Positions 23,275 through 34,767 of a DNA stretch of 64,000 nucleotides are shown here, in pieces. The notes under the pieces were generated by a model. It ran no database searches and was not told where the DNA came from. It saw nothing but the letters and a program-made list of their open reading frames with translations. The stretch spans positions 1,612,001 to 1,676,000 of the forward strand of contig JAHRBS010000007.1 of NCBI GenBank assembly GCA_024305745.1, in the 5' to 3' direction. Source of the stretch: Polyporus tsugae (lineage: Eukaryota > Basidiomycota > Agaricomycetes > Polyporales > Polyporaceae). Position numbers and translations under genes: made by a program. How positions within the stretch are numbered: position 1 is the stretch's first letter; each line of letters opens with the position of its first letter.

Positions 23275-25161
23275 TTACACAGCGCCGGACTCCTCCGCCG
23301 ACTTCCTGGACGGCACCAGGGAAGAGACCTCGATTTCAATGTCGAAAGTGTTCACGCGCCTGCGTACACGGGCAGAGGGCGGGAGTGAGTACGGTCAGTG
23401 AATGGGAAGCAAATGGAACCTACGACTCGAGGACGATGTGCGTCGTGAGCGCACCCGAGGTCGACATGGTGACGCCATGGACAGGCCCATTCGAGTGTTC
23501 GCGCGCATTTTGTCTGGTCGATCGAGTGATGTTTATCCTACGTGGGCCACAAAGGTTGAGACCTGCCCGCAACCAGGGAAGTGGATTTGAAGGCGTACGC
23601 ATCAGCCTCCTCTGGCTTAAGGGAAAGGACGGCACAAGAAGACATAACTACACTACCAGATTCGCACGAATCAGCTGTCGGTGCGTCAAGGACGGCAAGA
23701 TTGCAGGGCACACCTGAATGTTGTCCCTGGCATAGAACCTATGACGTTCATGACCACTGCGATCGCAGCAGAGCGATGTCAGTATTTTCGGACTCTCTGA
23801 GGGGTTGTTGTTCAATAGCCTTACTGTTCAGATTCAAGCCTGGGAGCAACACAGCAGGGATGTTGCACAGGAACGTTCCGACACAATACCAGAGCGACTG
23901 TTCGGACAAAGAGCTGCCGATGGGGCTGTCCAGCGCTGCCTGCTGGTACAGACCGCAAAACGTGAGTGCGACGATCGTCAGGTCCATCAAAATGGCTATG
24001 TTGAATACGAAGAATAAGCATACTTCCGGAGAGGTGGAGAGTTCAGAGAATACGCACTATATAAATAGAACGCGAACATCGTAGTGTGGCTCGATTCGAC
24101 TACCACACAGGCGTGGGCATCCGGACTCCAATCAAAGGTAACACCCTCAAATCCCTCTAGTGCGATATACGAATTCGGTCTGAGCTATCATGCCGGAAGC
24201 AAGAAGGATCGCGAGCACTCACGGAGGGCAACCAATGCCGCATGTCCGACGCTTGCCAATCCTAACGCCCAAGTAACGCCCCGGCTCATGTCCTTCCAAA
24301 TGATGTACCTGAAGCGTGCAATTCAGTCACAGAAACAACAAGCTGAGAAAGGATGACGCACGTCCGGAGACTAAGGTTCAATGTCGAGCAGAAAGCAGCG
24401 GCGCTCCCAAGAAGGGAAAGTGACCTGTACATGGCTATGGTAGCGTTAACCTTACGAGGACACATGCCGCAACAGCGAGTCACCCACCATCACAGTTGAC
24501 CAAACCTCGAACGTGGTTCGTCACGACGCTGCAAAAAGAATGAGGGCGAAAACCCAAGTCGGAAGGGAAGAACGCACAAAGTGAGCAAGACGACCAGGAT
24601 GGAATAACGGCCAAAAAGATACGGGATCTAAATGTGAATGAATAGGCAGGTGAGCAATACAGGACATGCGCGAGGTGTGCTGGATGAGACGTACTAAGGC
24701 TGGTTTAAAACGACGCTTTCGAGTCATTAGAGACCACTCAATACTCATGTGGGTGATGAGATGATTGCTGAAGGTCAGATGTGGGAGTGAGCTTGGGGCT
24801 CGAGGCATTATATGCGTGAATATGCACGTACCCGAAGAAACCGAGAAGGAAGACAGCGATTTGGTCGTAAACCCATCCCCAAAAAAGCACGACAGAGGGA
24901 TCTTGCCAGTATCCCATGCGTTGCGAAACGCTGCCGCCGGCGAGTCGAGACTGAGGTCGTTTTACAGCTCTTCGCGGCTTTTCCGAATTGCCAGCAGCGT
25001 GTATTCCAGGGCTCCGAGCAAAGCACAGGGAAAGACACCGGATATTAACGTTGTACCGCCAGAGGGAGGGGAGACGCAAGGTAGGCAGGACTAGAGGGCA
25101 GTGGCATGGGACGAGGGGGATAATAGCCACTGTCGGACGGCCGCGGAGACGATGCGGACAT
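23275..25161 (-). CDS. Seven-helix membrane protein, DUF6533 type
   Basis: Basidiomycetes have large families of these plasma-membrane proteins; their role is unknown. The DUF6533 segment reads NHLITHMSIEWSLMTRKRRF, then after an intron IPYLFGRYSILVVLLTLCVL. Later exons match the family pattern: YIIWKDMSRGVTWALGLASV, then ILMDLTIVALTFCGLYQQAA, then SLWYCVGTFLCNIPAVLLPG and NVVMNVIGSMPGTTF. The cytoplasmic tail crosses a good intron (gtaggt...tacgcag) from HIVLES to RVNTFDIEIEVSSLVPSRKS and stops at 23275. Start 25161 (MSASSPRPSDSGYYPP) is a guess; exons between 24840 and 25160 do not join cleanly, and one reading (ALLGALEYTLLAIRKSREEL) ends in a stop or an intron donor. Partial decay cannot be excluded. 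Confidence 0.55.
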
Positions 25162-25608
25162 TTCTTTGAAACCCACAGAGTTTAGCGGTTGTCTAGATGT
25201 CGCTCAAACAAGTAGGCTAAGCCATAGGCGAAGCAGCCGACTGCGTTGCGCTTGTGCGGATGGAACACACTCGGCCGAATGGAAAACAGACGCCCTCAGG
25301 TCTATGCTTGCCTTCATTTTGCTTCCGTGGATCGGCTCTGATTGGCTCCCCTTGATCGCCCGCACGCGAGGATGCCCGATATGGCTAACCCATTCATTAC
25401 TTTTACGTAACGGCTACGGACCGTCGCTAGTAGTAGAACTGCGCTTGTTTCACGGCCAGGCTGGTCATCCATCCTACATGAGTCTTCGACACACCCAACT
25501 TTCGTCGAGAACTCACCTGTACTAGCCAGTACCTCGGACTTGTGGATCCCGTACCCATCTCTGTCTTTTCTTTCACCCACACCTACTCGCCGACCAGTCA
25601 CAGCCTGA
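25162..25608. other. Divergent promoter region of DUF6533 and MFS genes
   Basis: About 450 bases between two divergent genes. No shared motif is obvious by eye and no other gene is supported. Confidence 0.5.
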
Positions 25609-27638
25609 ATGAGTCCAGGAGAGCCACAAGCATTCACCGTCTACGGATGGATCGTGTGCGTGTGGGTCCTCATCGTCTCTTTTCAGGTACGTTCCGTTTC
25701 AATACTTTGGCACCTCCCCATACAGACGCAGTACTAAACTATCCCCCACCCACACCGACGCGCCCTTAAACGACCGTCTCGTCAGTACGGCTTCCACATC
25801 TCCAGTCTCAATCAAATCCAGGCCGTCCTCACCTGTCGCGTCTCCGACATCCCTGGCATTCCGTCCACCCATCATGCTCTCCCTACATGCATCCCCATGG
25901 ACGACGCCACGTTCTCCATCGTCACTTCCGTCTACACCGTGGGCGGTCTCCTAGGCAGTCTTGGAGCGAACATTGTCATGGATCGCTGGGGTCGTAAAGG
26001 TGCCGTGCTCACAAGTTCGTTCATTATGGCTATCGGTGCTGGTTTCATGGGAGTCGCCGCTTCCCTCTCTCCTCTCATCCTTGGACGGTGCGCACCTCCA
26101 CTTCTGCTGCCCATACGCCGATCCTCATGCTCCTTGGGTTCCTCCCTAGACTCCTCACCGGTGTCGCTGCTGGTTTGGGTCTTTGCGTCGGGCCTATCTA
26201 CATTGCCGAGATCGCTCCCAGCAAGATCAAGGGCTCCGTTGGCTAGTCTTCCACATACTTTCCTCCCTTGGATATCCTCCTCACCCATGGTTCAGGTGTT
26301 CTCACTCAGTTCGCCATTGTCATTGGCATCATGATCACCCAGGCCCTGGGCCTTAACCTAGCAACCCCCACCACCTGGCGCCTCGTTCTCTTGTTTTCCG
26401 CCGCCTTGTCCCTTGCGCAGCTCCTACTCGGGACCATGATTGTAGAGTCGCCCGTATGGTTGAGCCGCCACGGCTTGCTCCGTGACAAGGATGCAAGCGC
26501 GCGCAGGCTCTGGAAGTCCACCCCAATGCTGCACGGTTCAGACGGTGCGTTCCGAGTCTATATCACAAGTCGTGTGCTAATCAGCGATGTGTACCAGTTG
26601 TGAACGAGGACGCCGAGGATCCTCTCCTGGGCGCGAACGATGAGCCTGACCGCCATGAGGCTCAACCTCATGTGGTAAATGTGTCTACCGTCCTGTCCCG
26701 TGCGGAGTTCCGCAAGCCGTTGGCCATTGTGTGCTTCTCCATGCTCTGCCAACAGCTGTCAGGCAAGTCGTGTTCAGTAAATCCAACGCTGCTACGATAG
26801 CTCATGACTTTCGATCAGGTGTCAACGCTGGTAAAAAAACCGTCCATACCGTCCTCGTCCCTCAACCCCCGTTAACATACCGGCCCTCTAGTTCTATACT
26901 ACAGCAACGACATTCTGTCAAAGACAATCCCGGATCTCGGGCCTTACGTCTCTCTGGGAATCACCATCGTGAATGTGTTCATGACGTTTGCCCCGATCAT
27001 CCTCATCGACGTATGTGTCTCTTCCTGTTGCTCCGCGATGGGGTAGCGACTGATAATCAATAATTCACCGCACAGCGCCTGGGACGGAAGAAGCTTTTGT
27101 CCCTATCTGCCACAGGGGCCGTTCTCTCACTTATCGGCGTCGGCGTCGGTTTGGACAGTGGTGCGGTGACACTAGCAAGTGTAGCAGTGATGGCATTTAT
27201 TGCGTACGTATTCTCTCTAGGATTTCTGGATTCGCGAGCGTCCACTTATAACAACCCGTTCAGGTCCTTCGCTATCGGTATTGGGCCTGTTCCTTTCGTC
27301 ATGATCCCGGAGGTATCTCCCCACCACGTACGTATCCGGAACTTTGATCGGAGCAGGGTCACAATACTGAACGAGATTTGGTTTTAGGCCGTATCCGCGC
27401 TGTCGGCCATTGGGTTGTCGCTCAACTGTACGTATATCCCACAGCTGCTGTCCCTCACCAAGCTGACAAGTTCACATTCTGCACAGGGATCGCCAACTTC
27501 CTAGTGGGCCTCGTCTTCCTCCCACTCCGCAACTTCCTCGCGCACGGCGACGAGTCGCAGGAGGGGCGCGTGTTCTTCGTGTTCGCCGCGCTCCTGGCAT
27601 TCTTCACGTTCATGCTCTTCGGCACATACAGGGGGTGA
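25609..27638 (+). CDS. MFS sugar transporter (GLUT/hexose-type)
   Basis: A twelve-helix membrane carrier of the sugar porter family. It starts MSPGEPQAFTVYGWIVCVWV just before a gtacgt donor. Conserved stations follow in order: GFHISSLNQIQ at helix 1, DRWGRKG in the first inter-helix loop, RLLTGVAAGLGLCVGPIYIA with EIAPSKIKG, VESPVWLSRHG (the PESPRWL site, here VESP), QQLSGVNAVLYYSNDIL in helix 7, RLGRKKLL in the second-half loop, and FAIGIGPVPFVMIPEV. It ends FFTFMLFGTYRG. About ten introns. An acidic central loop (DAEDPLLGANDEPD) is reminiscent of vacuolar members such as yeast Vps73/YBR241C, but transport direction and membrane are not proven. No break was seen. Confidence 0.85.
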
Positions 27639-28652
27639 AGCGGAGGGTCACGAGCGTAGATTCGTGGAATGCTTTACTTTGCTTTGCGGTTTTGTGGACG
27701 TCGGGACGGACTTTGGTTTCTGTACTATAAGGCAATGGGATAGTTGACGCTGAATTCGCATTTCTTGTCGCTTATGCACGGGCCGAATGACTGAACACTG
27801 CTAGATTGACGCAGACCGCTCGCAGCACCCTTGCTCGTTCCGTGTCACCACCTCATCAGGCGAGTAATCGTTCAAACGTTCATACCTGGGTAACATCTGG
27901 CTGACGTCTAATTGTCTGCTGGTAGATGGGCTACGTGTTAAACATTGACGCCTGAGAATCGCGCGCACAAGCACTATCTCGGGCGCCGGGATCATATACC
28001 AGATAAACGGATGCATGAGGCTCTGGTGTAGCGAATACCTACTTACAAGATGTACGAGTTCGGCAGGAAGTGGAACACGCGACTATACCGTGCGCGGCGA
28101 GGCGGTGAGGAAAGAGAGTGCTTAACCTTTAACATGTGCACGCCCGGCTGAACGTCGCTGGAGCGAGAAGGAGAGTGTCACGGTGGGCGAGGAGACGAAA
28201 GCTTTGGACAGACGGAAGACGCGCGGCGTGAGGCTAAAACACGGCGGAGGTGGTGGAGGTGGAAGACAAGAGAGGCCGAGGTACCATAGGAACGTATCAT
28301 TAAAGAAGAAGCGTTGTTAGTAACGTTAATAACGTGTCACTGGAGAGCTTCACTACAAGCGCTTGCACGCCACGACCACTGCCAGCTGCCAGTGCCCAAC
28401 AGCATACTACGCAGTCAGTAGCGCATTCATCAACTGCGACATCTGCATCAACGGCCACCGTGACTGGCCAGCTCTGCGACCCAGCGGCAGAGGCGTCCGA
28501 GTTTCATCATAGCTTTGGACACCGCCACGCCAGTTCAGGTCTTCGCTGGGATTAGTCGTTGCCTGGTGCAAAGTCTATCTTACCTTCGGTCCTCTTCCTC
28601 TCTTCCTTCAAGTCACGTCCGCCGTCTTCTCCAAGCAGGCAGCAGATCGCCC
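27639..28652. other. Intergenic region between MFS and first CDC50 gene
   Basis: About 1 kb. No protein-like open frame stands out on either strand. A G-rich stretch (ggaggtggtggaggtgg) lies at about 28244-28262. It should include the promoter of the first CDC50 gene. Confidence 0.5.
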
Positions 28653-30207
28653 ATGGCTCGCAATCGGAAGAACGCTGACAAGACGGGTGAGACAGCCGAA
28701 GAAATCAAGCTGAAAGAGAACGGCAGCTCGCGCAAACCTGCGAGTAAGCATCGCCCAACTGGTGTTTTGAGCTAACCGATATATCACATTCTGACACGAA
28801 ACGTCACTCACCTTGTCAGATACTCCGTTCAAGCAGCAGCGATTGCGAGCATGGCACCCTCTTTTGGTCCCTCGCACCGTCATCCCGACCTTGTTGGTCC
28901 TGGGAATTATCCTTGCCCCCATCGGCGGTCTCCTCATCTGGGGTAGCAATCTCGTATGCACCCATCCCCTTTCCGCATGACCTCCTACTGACGAGTCCTT
29001 GTGGGGTTTTGCTTCGTCAGGCCACAGAGATTGACATCGACTACAGCAGCTGCGAGTTTACAACACCTCAGAATGACACGTCTACCTCGACGTCCCTCGT
29101 CTTCGCGAACCTCTCCTCCTCGGAATATATCTACAAGATGAGCGTGCTAGACTCTCACACGCAGGTTGACCCGCCGCAATACGCCTTCATCAACCGGACG
29201 GGCGCGCTCGACGCTACGAACGGCACGATGCAGCAGTGCGTTGTGCGCTTCGACGTCCCTGCGGAGGTCAAGGCGCCCGTGATGCTGTACTACAAGCTCA
29301 CGAACTTCAACCAGAACCACCGTCGGTACGTCAAGAGTGTCAGCCTGGACCAGCTCCTGGGCAAGAAGCCGAGCGACACGCCGCTCTCGAATGACTGCAA
29401 ACCTCTCGATAAGATCAACGGCAAGGTCATCTATCCATGTGGCATGATTGCAAACTCGGTGTTCAACGGTGCGTAGTTCTGGTCCAGTCATCATACCTTC
29501 GGACACAGTTATCTCTAGCGCAGTCATGCTCACGCCTTCTGGATGTTGTATCTGCACAGATACCTTCACGAATCTGACGAGGATAGACGGAGACCCCTCG
29601 TCCTCAGACTTCAACTCGACGTACCTCTGGTCGGAGAAGAACATCGCATGGCCGGGCGAGGCGAAGAAATACGTCACGAAGCCCGGATACGACGTCTCCG
29701 AGATCGTGCCCCCGCCGTTCTGGATGGACCGCTTCCCCAATGGCTACACGAGCGACAACCTGCCGGACCTCAAGACCGACGAGCACTTCCAGAACTGGAT
29801 GCGCACGGCCGGCCTCCCGACGTTCAGCAAACTCTGGGGCCGGAACGACAGCATGCCATTGGTTCCTGGACGCTACCAGATCACGGTCAACCTCAGTGAG
29901 TGTGTTTGCAGTGCGTTGCAGTGAGGTATGGTGACAGGGCATTAGATTTCCCCGTGACGAAGTACAAGGGGACGAAGAGCATTGTGATCTCGTCTGCCGC
30001 GTGGATGGGTGGCAAGAACCCCTTCCTCGGGTGGGCCTACGTCGCCGGTTCTGGCCTCCTGCTCCTTCTTGGCTTCGCTGTCGCCGTTGGCAACTGCATC
30101 AAGCCCAGGTTCGTGTTCCAGATGAGCATACTTATCATACCGTGATTGATCATCCACATGTCCACAGGAAATTGGGTGACGCCTCGAAGCTGTCGTTCAC
30201 TCGATGA
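28653..30207 (+). CDS. CDC50/LEM3 family P4-ATPase flippase subunit, copy 1
   Basis: CDC50 proteins are obligatory partners of P4-ATPases that flip phospholipids across Golgi and plasma membranes. The start MARNRKNADKTGETAEEIK leads, over an intron, into NTPFKQQRLRAWHPLLVPRT and the first membrane helix (PTLLVLGIILAPIGGLLIWG). The luminal part has several N-x-S/T sites, [17 protein letters not shown], and CKPL...YPCGMIANSVFN with conserved cysteines. [20 protein letters not shown] follows, then [20 protein letters not shown], the second helix and a short tail KLGDASKLSFTR. About six introns. A second copy with the same exon plan lies 4.5 kb downstream at 34768-36324. Both look intact. Confidence 0.92.
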
Positions 30208-30612
30208 TGATTTCTGATATTCGCCTGTCACGGACGTTGAGGTCAGCACATACGCGCAGTTCGTTGAAGACCCTCCATCGATCTGACGAGAGAATTGTGG
30301 CATAGGGATCATAGAGAAGACTTTTTATATTTACCTACATTGTTTTGATATCCAGCTGTTCAATACCATCAACTTTGTTAATGCCATGCATATGGCCAAG
30401 AGTAAAGTCATGAATCTAGTACGTTGTACATGCATTCTATTGGAACGTTGACAGGGTCCAGGATCCTCGCACTACACCACCGTGGCGTGCTTTCCACCTG
30501 AGCAGCGTGGAGCGCTGACCCCGAACAATGTCCAGACCTCTCATCAAGTAAGTTTCAGTCATACCTCCCGTTGCCTGGTGACGCGTGGCCCATACTTGCC
30601 GCCCTGTGTAGC
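30208..30612. other. Region between CDC50 copy 1 and the tandem repeat array
   Basis: Contains the CDC50 3' end and, at 30528-30547, an ATG followed by a strong GTAAGT donor (MSRPLI...), placed so that it could be spliced to the first repeat unit. Whether it is transcribed is unknown. Confidence 0.4.
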
Positions 30613-31172
30613 ATCTGTTCTCAGCGGCGGGACTGGGGGCCATCTTGAACCCTGGTGAGACCTAACTTGCGGTACTCACCTTTATCGCTTAGAGCCGTTG
30701 ACCATGTAGCCGGCCGGGACCCTGTGAGGCATCTGTTCTCAGAGGTGGAACTTGCGACCGTCTTGAACCCCTGGTGAGACCTAAGCTTGCAGTACTCACC
30801 TCAGATCCTTTACCAGGAAACGCAGACACCGCGATGCGAGCCCCGCTGAACGACCTGTGTGATTTCTGTTCTCAGCGACAGTGCTTGGAACCCTCTTGGA
30901 CGCTGGTGAGACCTCATCTTGCGGTACTCACCTACTTTTCATCCGGGACTGAGCGCGGACGTTAACATGATCTGTGCAGCGTCTGTTCTCAGCGGCGGCG
31001 CTTGGAGACCATCTTGAACCCTGGTGAGACCTAACTTGCGGTACTCACCATTCTCCGTGGACGAACCATGACGTCGTACGACCCCGGAAGGACAATCTGC
31101 GATATCTGTTCTCAGCGGCGGCGCTTGGAGACCATCTTGAACCCTGGTGAGACCTAACTTGCGGTACTCACC
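30613..31172 (+). repeat. Five-unit interspersed tandem repeat with exon-like cores and terminal hairpins
   Basis: Five conserved units of about 68-70 bases lie at 30613-30680, 30731-30800, 30863-30932, 30981-31049 and 31104-31172, spaced 118-132 bases apart by unrelated sequence. Every unit has TCTGTTCTCAG (a polypyrimidine tract and AG, like a 3' splice site), a 30-31 base core ending in CTG, then GGTGAGACC (like a 5' splice site), and ends in GGTACTCACC. The two last boxes are inverted copies and can fold into a hairpin with an 8-base loop, TAACTTGC in units 1, 4 and 5. Units 4 and 5 are almost identical; 2 and 3 are more diverged. No family of repeats I know fits. The direction given is arbitrary. 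Confidence 0.85.
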
Positions 31173-32018
31173 TTTGTGTTTGAAAGCCCGTCCATGGAAC
31201 CGGCCGGTGCGGATATCAGGATTCTAAGCTTTCGTCAACGATACTCACAGTAGTGTCGCAGCTGCGTATGTAGAGAAGGCATGGGCAGTATGGCGAAGGA
31301 CGATTGGGGTCAGCTGGAAGAGGGTTCGAAGGTGAGGGCACGGCCCGGAGGGAGGTGAAGATGATCGTGGTGGTCGATGGTGCCGGTGAAAGGTGGTACG
31401 CGGTCCGTCTTTTGTACTGCTAGGCCTAGCGGCTGATATGGAGCTAACAGTCTGTTCGACAGTGCGGCATTGTGACTTTGCCGAGGGCTGACTAGGACTC
31501 CGGTGGAGGCTGACCTGAGGCTGACAGAGGCTGACCTGCCAGCCCTGTGACGATCGTTCAGACTGACCGATCGCTGTACAAGGCTTGGGAACCGGTTTGG
31601 AGGACGAGGACTGGGTCACCACCCACGTAATGGTTGACTCAAGCTTCCATTGATGATTTCCTTTGCTGTGCGTGTTCATTGGGCATAGTTAAATAACGGA
31701 TATATGTACATGTATATGTTATCAACGCCTGCAGAGAGCCAACATACGAGTCGATCGTTTATAAGCAAGTAATACCGCCATATGATGTGGCCATCCGCGT
31801 AGGAACACAAGGCGCCTAAATCTTGCCCCCGCTAGTCCCTTCATGACGACGACACCATGTGGTCAGGCTGTTGATGGGGCCTCAACGGGACTCAAGCCGT
31901 CGACATCAGCACTCAGAGTCACAGTACTCACCAATCACCCGCCATTCAAAGTGATGCATACTTAAGGGGAGCAACGGGCGAAATGGCTTCTTGACCCTTC
32001 CTGCGTCCCCGGTTCGCG
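31173..32018. other. Region between repeat array and GH89 gene
   Basis: About 850 bases. A small direct repeat of GAGGCTGAC occurs three times at about 31505-31545. A minus-strand open frame at 31245-31679 is low-complexity (S, P, T, Q) and is not supported as a gene. The right part should be the GH89 promoter. Confidence 0.45.
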
Positions 32019-34384
32019 ATGGCCCTACGAGACCGGCTCCTCGCGCTCCTGTCCTTCAGCCTCATTGCTGGAGCAGCCGCCTCGACAGCCCACCTCGACG
32101 GCATCTACGCTCTCGCGAAACGACGCGTTCCGACCCATGCCCACTCCTTCTCGTTCTCTCTGTCATCTGGCGAACCGGACTCCTTCGTGATCAGCGATGT
32201 GCCCCTAGGCCGCATCCACATCGAATGTACCACCGTCTCTGCCTGTGCCCGCGGTTTCTACACGTGAGTACCACCTCCAGTGATCGTACCGACCAAGTCT
32301 TCTGAACAGCCGCGAAAGATACTTGACGCAATTTGGAGGAACAGACATCTGGTGGACTGGTTCACGGTTAACTTATCTCCCTATACACCTACCCAAGGTT
32401 GGAACTCCCGTCAAGAGTCAAGCCATCGTTCCATACCGGTGAGTCGTCCTGAACTCCCCCCGCCGGTCAAAAATACAACGGCGTGCACGTCAGGTATCAC
32501 TTCAACACCGTCACGTTCAGCTACACGACTCCATTCTGGGACTTTGATCAATGGGAGCTTGAGCTAGACTGGCTCGCGCTCCGCGGCGTCAACCTCCCAC
32601 TCGCTTGGAACGGCTACGAGTACATCCTCGCAGAGACGTTCCGTGAGGTTGGGTTGACCGACGCCGATATTGCTTCATTCCTGTCAGGCCCCGCGTTTCA
32701 AGCATGGAACCGCTTCGGGAACATACAAGGCAGCTGGGGTGGTGATCTCCCGACGACATGGATCAACGACCAGTTCAAGCTCCAGAAGCGGATCATGAAG
32801 CGTATGAAGGAGCTTGGTATGACCCCCATTCTGCCCTCGTTCACCGGCTTCGTTCCCCGCGCCCTGTCGTCACTCTACCCGAACGCCTCCATCGTCAACG
32901 GCAGTCAATGGTCCGGCTTCCCCTCCGAGCTGACCGGAGTTTCTTTCCTGGAGCCCTTCGACCCGCTGTTCGCCGCCATCCAGAAGTCCTTCATCTCGAA
33001 GCAGCGCGAGGCGTATGGCAACGTATCGCACATATACACTCTCGACCAGTACAACGAGAACGACCCGTTCAGCGGCGACCCCGCGTACCTCGCCAACGTC
33101 ACCGCCAGCACCTTCGCAAGCCTGCGTGACGCGGACCCCGAGGCTGTCTGGCTCATGCAAGGCTGGTTGTTCTTTAGCGACTCCGCATTCTGGACGAACG
33201 AGCGCATCGAGGCCTATCTTGGCGGCGTTCCCGGAGACGACAGCATGATCATCCTGGACCTGTACTCGGAAGCGCAGCCCCAATGGAACCGCACCTCGTC
33301 TTACTATGGGAAGCAGTGGGTCTGGTGCGAGCTGCATGGGTACGGTGGCAACATCGGTATGGAGGGCAACCTCGACGCGATCACGCAGGGTCCCGTCACG
33401 GCACTGCACGCACCCGGCAGCAGCATGAAGGGTATCGGTCTGACCATGGAGGGACAAGAAGGCAACGAGCTCGTCTACGACACCTTGCTCGACCAAGCAT
33501 GGTCCTCTACGCCCCTGGATCTCACCGAGTACGTGGATAAGTGGGTGGCTCGTCGGTACCACAAGAGCCCTCTTCCGAAGGCTGCCGTCGACGCGTGGCG
33601 GACGCTCGCCACCACGGTCTACAACAACAAGGATCCCAGCACGCAGGCAACGATCAAGAGCATCTTCGAGCTCGCGCCCGCCCTGACGGGCCTGACGAAC
33701 CGCGGCGGACACCACCCCACGGCGATCCCGTACGACACGAACAGCACCGTCCTACGCGCGGCGAAGCATCTCCTCGAGGCGCGCCGGCAGAACCCGCAGC
33801 TCGCGAGCATCCCAGAGTTGGCGTACGACGTCGTCGACGTCACGCGCCAGTTCCTCTCGAACCGCTTCATCGACCGCTACGCCGTACTTCTCGCCGCGTA
33901 CAATGCCACCACGGCCACCGCAGAGAGCGTCGCCGCGGCGGGTGCACCGCTACTGCAGCTGCTCGACGACATCGACGCGCTGCTCGCGACGAACGAACAT
34001 TTCCTCCTGAGCGCGTGGATCGCGGACGCGAAGCGCTGGGCGCACGGCAAGGGCAAGCACGCGTACGCGCGGTACCTCGAGTACAACGCGCGGAACCAGA
34101 TCACGCTATGGGGCCCCGACGGGGAGATCAACGACTACGCGTCCAAAGCGTGGGCGGGCGTCGTGGGCACGTACTACCGGCCGCGCTGGGAGGCGTTCGT
34201 CGAGTACCTCGCGCAGACGAAGAAGAACGGGACGGCGTACGACGATAAGGCGGTCCAGGCGAAGATGGTCGCGATCGGCGAGCAGTGGAGCAACGGGACG
34301 TGGGGGACGGGGAAGGGCGAGGTGTGGGGGACGGTCGGCGACACGTTCGAGGTCGCTCAGAAATTGGTGAAGAAATGGACGTGA
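32019..34384 (+). CDS. Secreted GH89 alpha-N-acetylglucosaminidase (NAGLU-like)
   Basis: GH89 enzymes remove terminal alpha-linked N-acetylglucosamine from glycans. Exons are 32019-32263, 32310-32438 and 32494-34384. The signal peptide is MALRDRLLALLSFSLIAGAA. After the N-terminal domain comes RERYLTQFGGTDIWWTGSRL, then IVPYRYHFNTVTFSYTTPFW. The barrel starts DWLALRGVNLPLAWNGYEYI and has FTGFVPRAL, then YTLDQYNENDPFSGD with the acidic pair at the NAGLU catalytic position, ILDLYSEAQPQWNRT, QWVWCELHGYGGN, GIGLTMEGQEGNELVYD with the second catalytic-type Glu, and a helical C-terminal domain. Total about 750 residues, close to the human enzyme. Many N-x-S/T sites fit secretion. It sits between the two CDC50 copies on the same strand, with independent promoter space. 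Confidence 0.92.
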
Positions 34385-34767
34385 GGTTAGCGACGACGTT
34401 AGGGCGTCACGGTGTTGGGGAGCGGTATGATGTCCGACAACCAGTCTTATTATTGTTATGTATGACTTTGCGGTCGGTTTGAGTGTGCTACCCCAGTACT
34501 TAATATATATAGCTACGCAGCGAGATCTAGTCGGAGTCGCCGAGCGCCTCATGTTTGTGGAGGAGAGGCGCCCGGACAAGGATGATTATGTGAGCGGGGG
34601 GTAGGGACGGGCGTCGTCGTCGCTGAGGCCGGTGAGCGCGGGTCGACATCGCTCCCCGCATCGTCTTGGCTTCCTAACTTCCTCCACGTCCTTCCCTTCT
34701 TCGCGGCTGGTCTTTCTTCCCTTGTCGCTGAACTGGTTTCACTGCTCTCGAGCTAGCTTTGGTCTGC
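34385..34767. other. Intergenic region upstream of CDC50 copy 2
   Basis: About 380 bases with the GH89 3' end and a pyrimidine-rich leader (ctccacgtccttcccttctt and similar) just before the CDC50 start, typical of fungal promoters. No gene is seen. Confidence 0.5.

Noticed and set aside
24808..25038. 76-residue arginine-rich minus-strand frame taken as the DUF6533 N-terminus
   Set aside because: The charged sequence has no helix and cannot be joined to the DUF6533 motif without breaking it; another frame fits the family better.
30613..31172. CRISPR-like array (repeats with unrelated spacers)
   Set aside because: The host is a fungus, there are no cas genes, repeat spacing varies between 118 and 132 bases, and units diverge by many bases.
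31245..31679. 144-residue minus-strand frame next to the repeat array
   Set aside because: Low-complexity composition (S, P, T, Q), no domain, no introns or start context, and it lies over a small GAGGCTGAC direct repeat.
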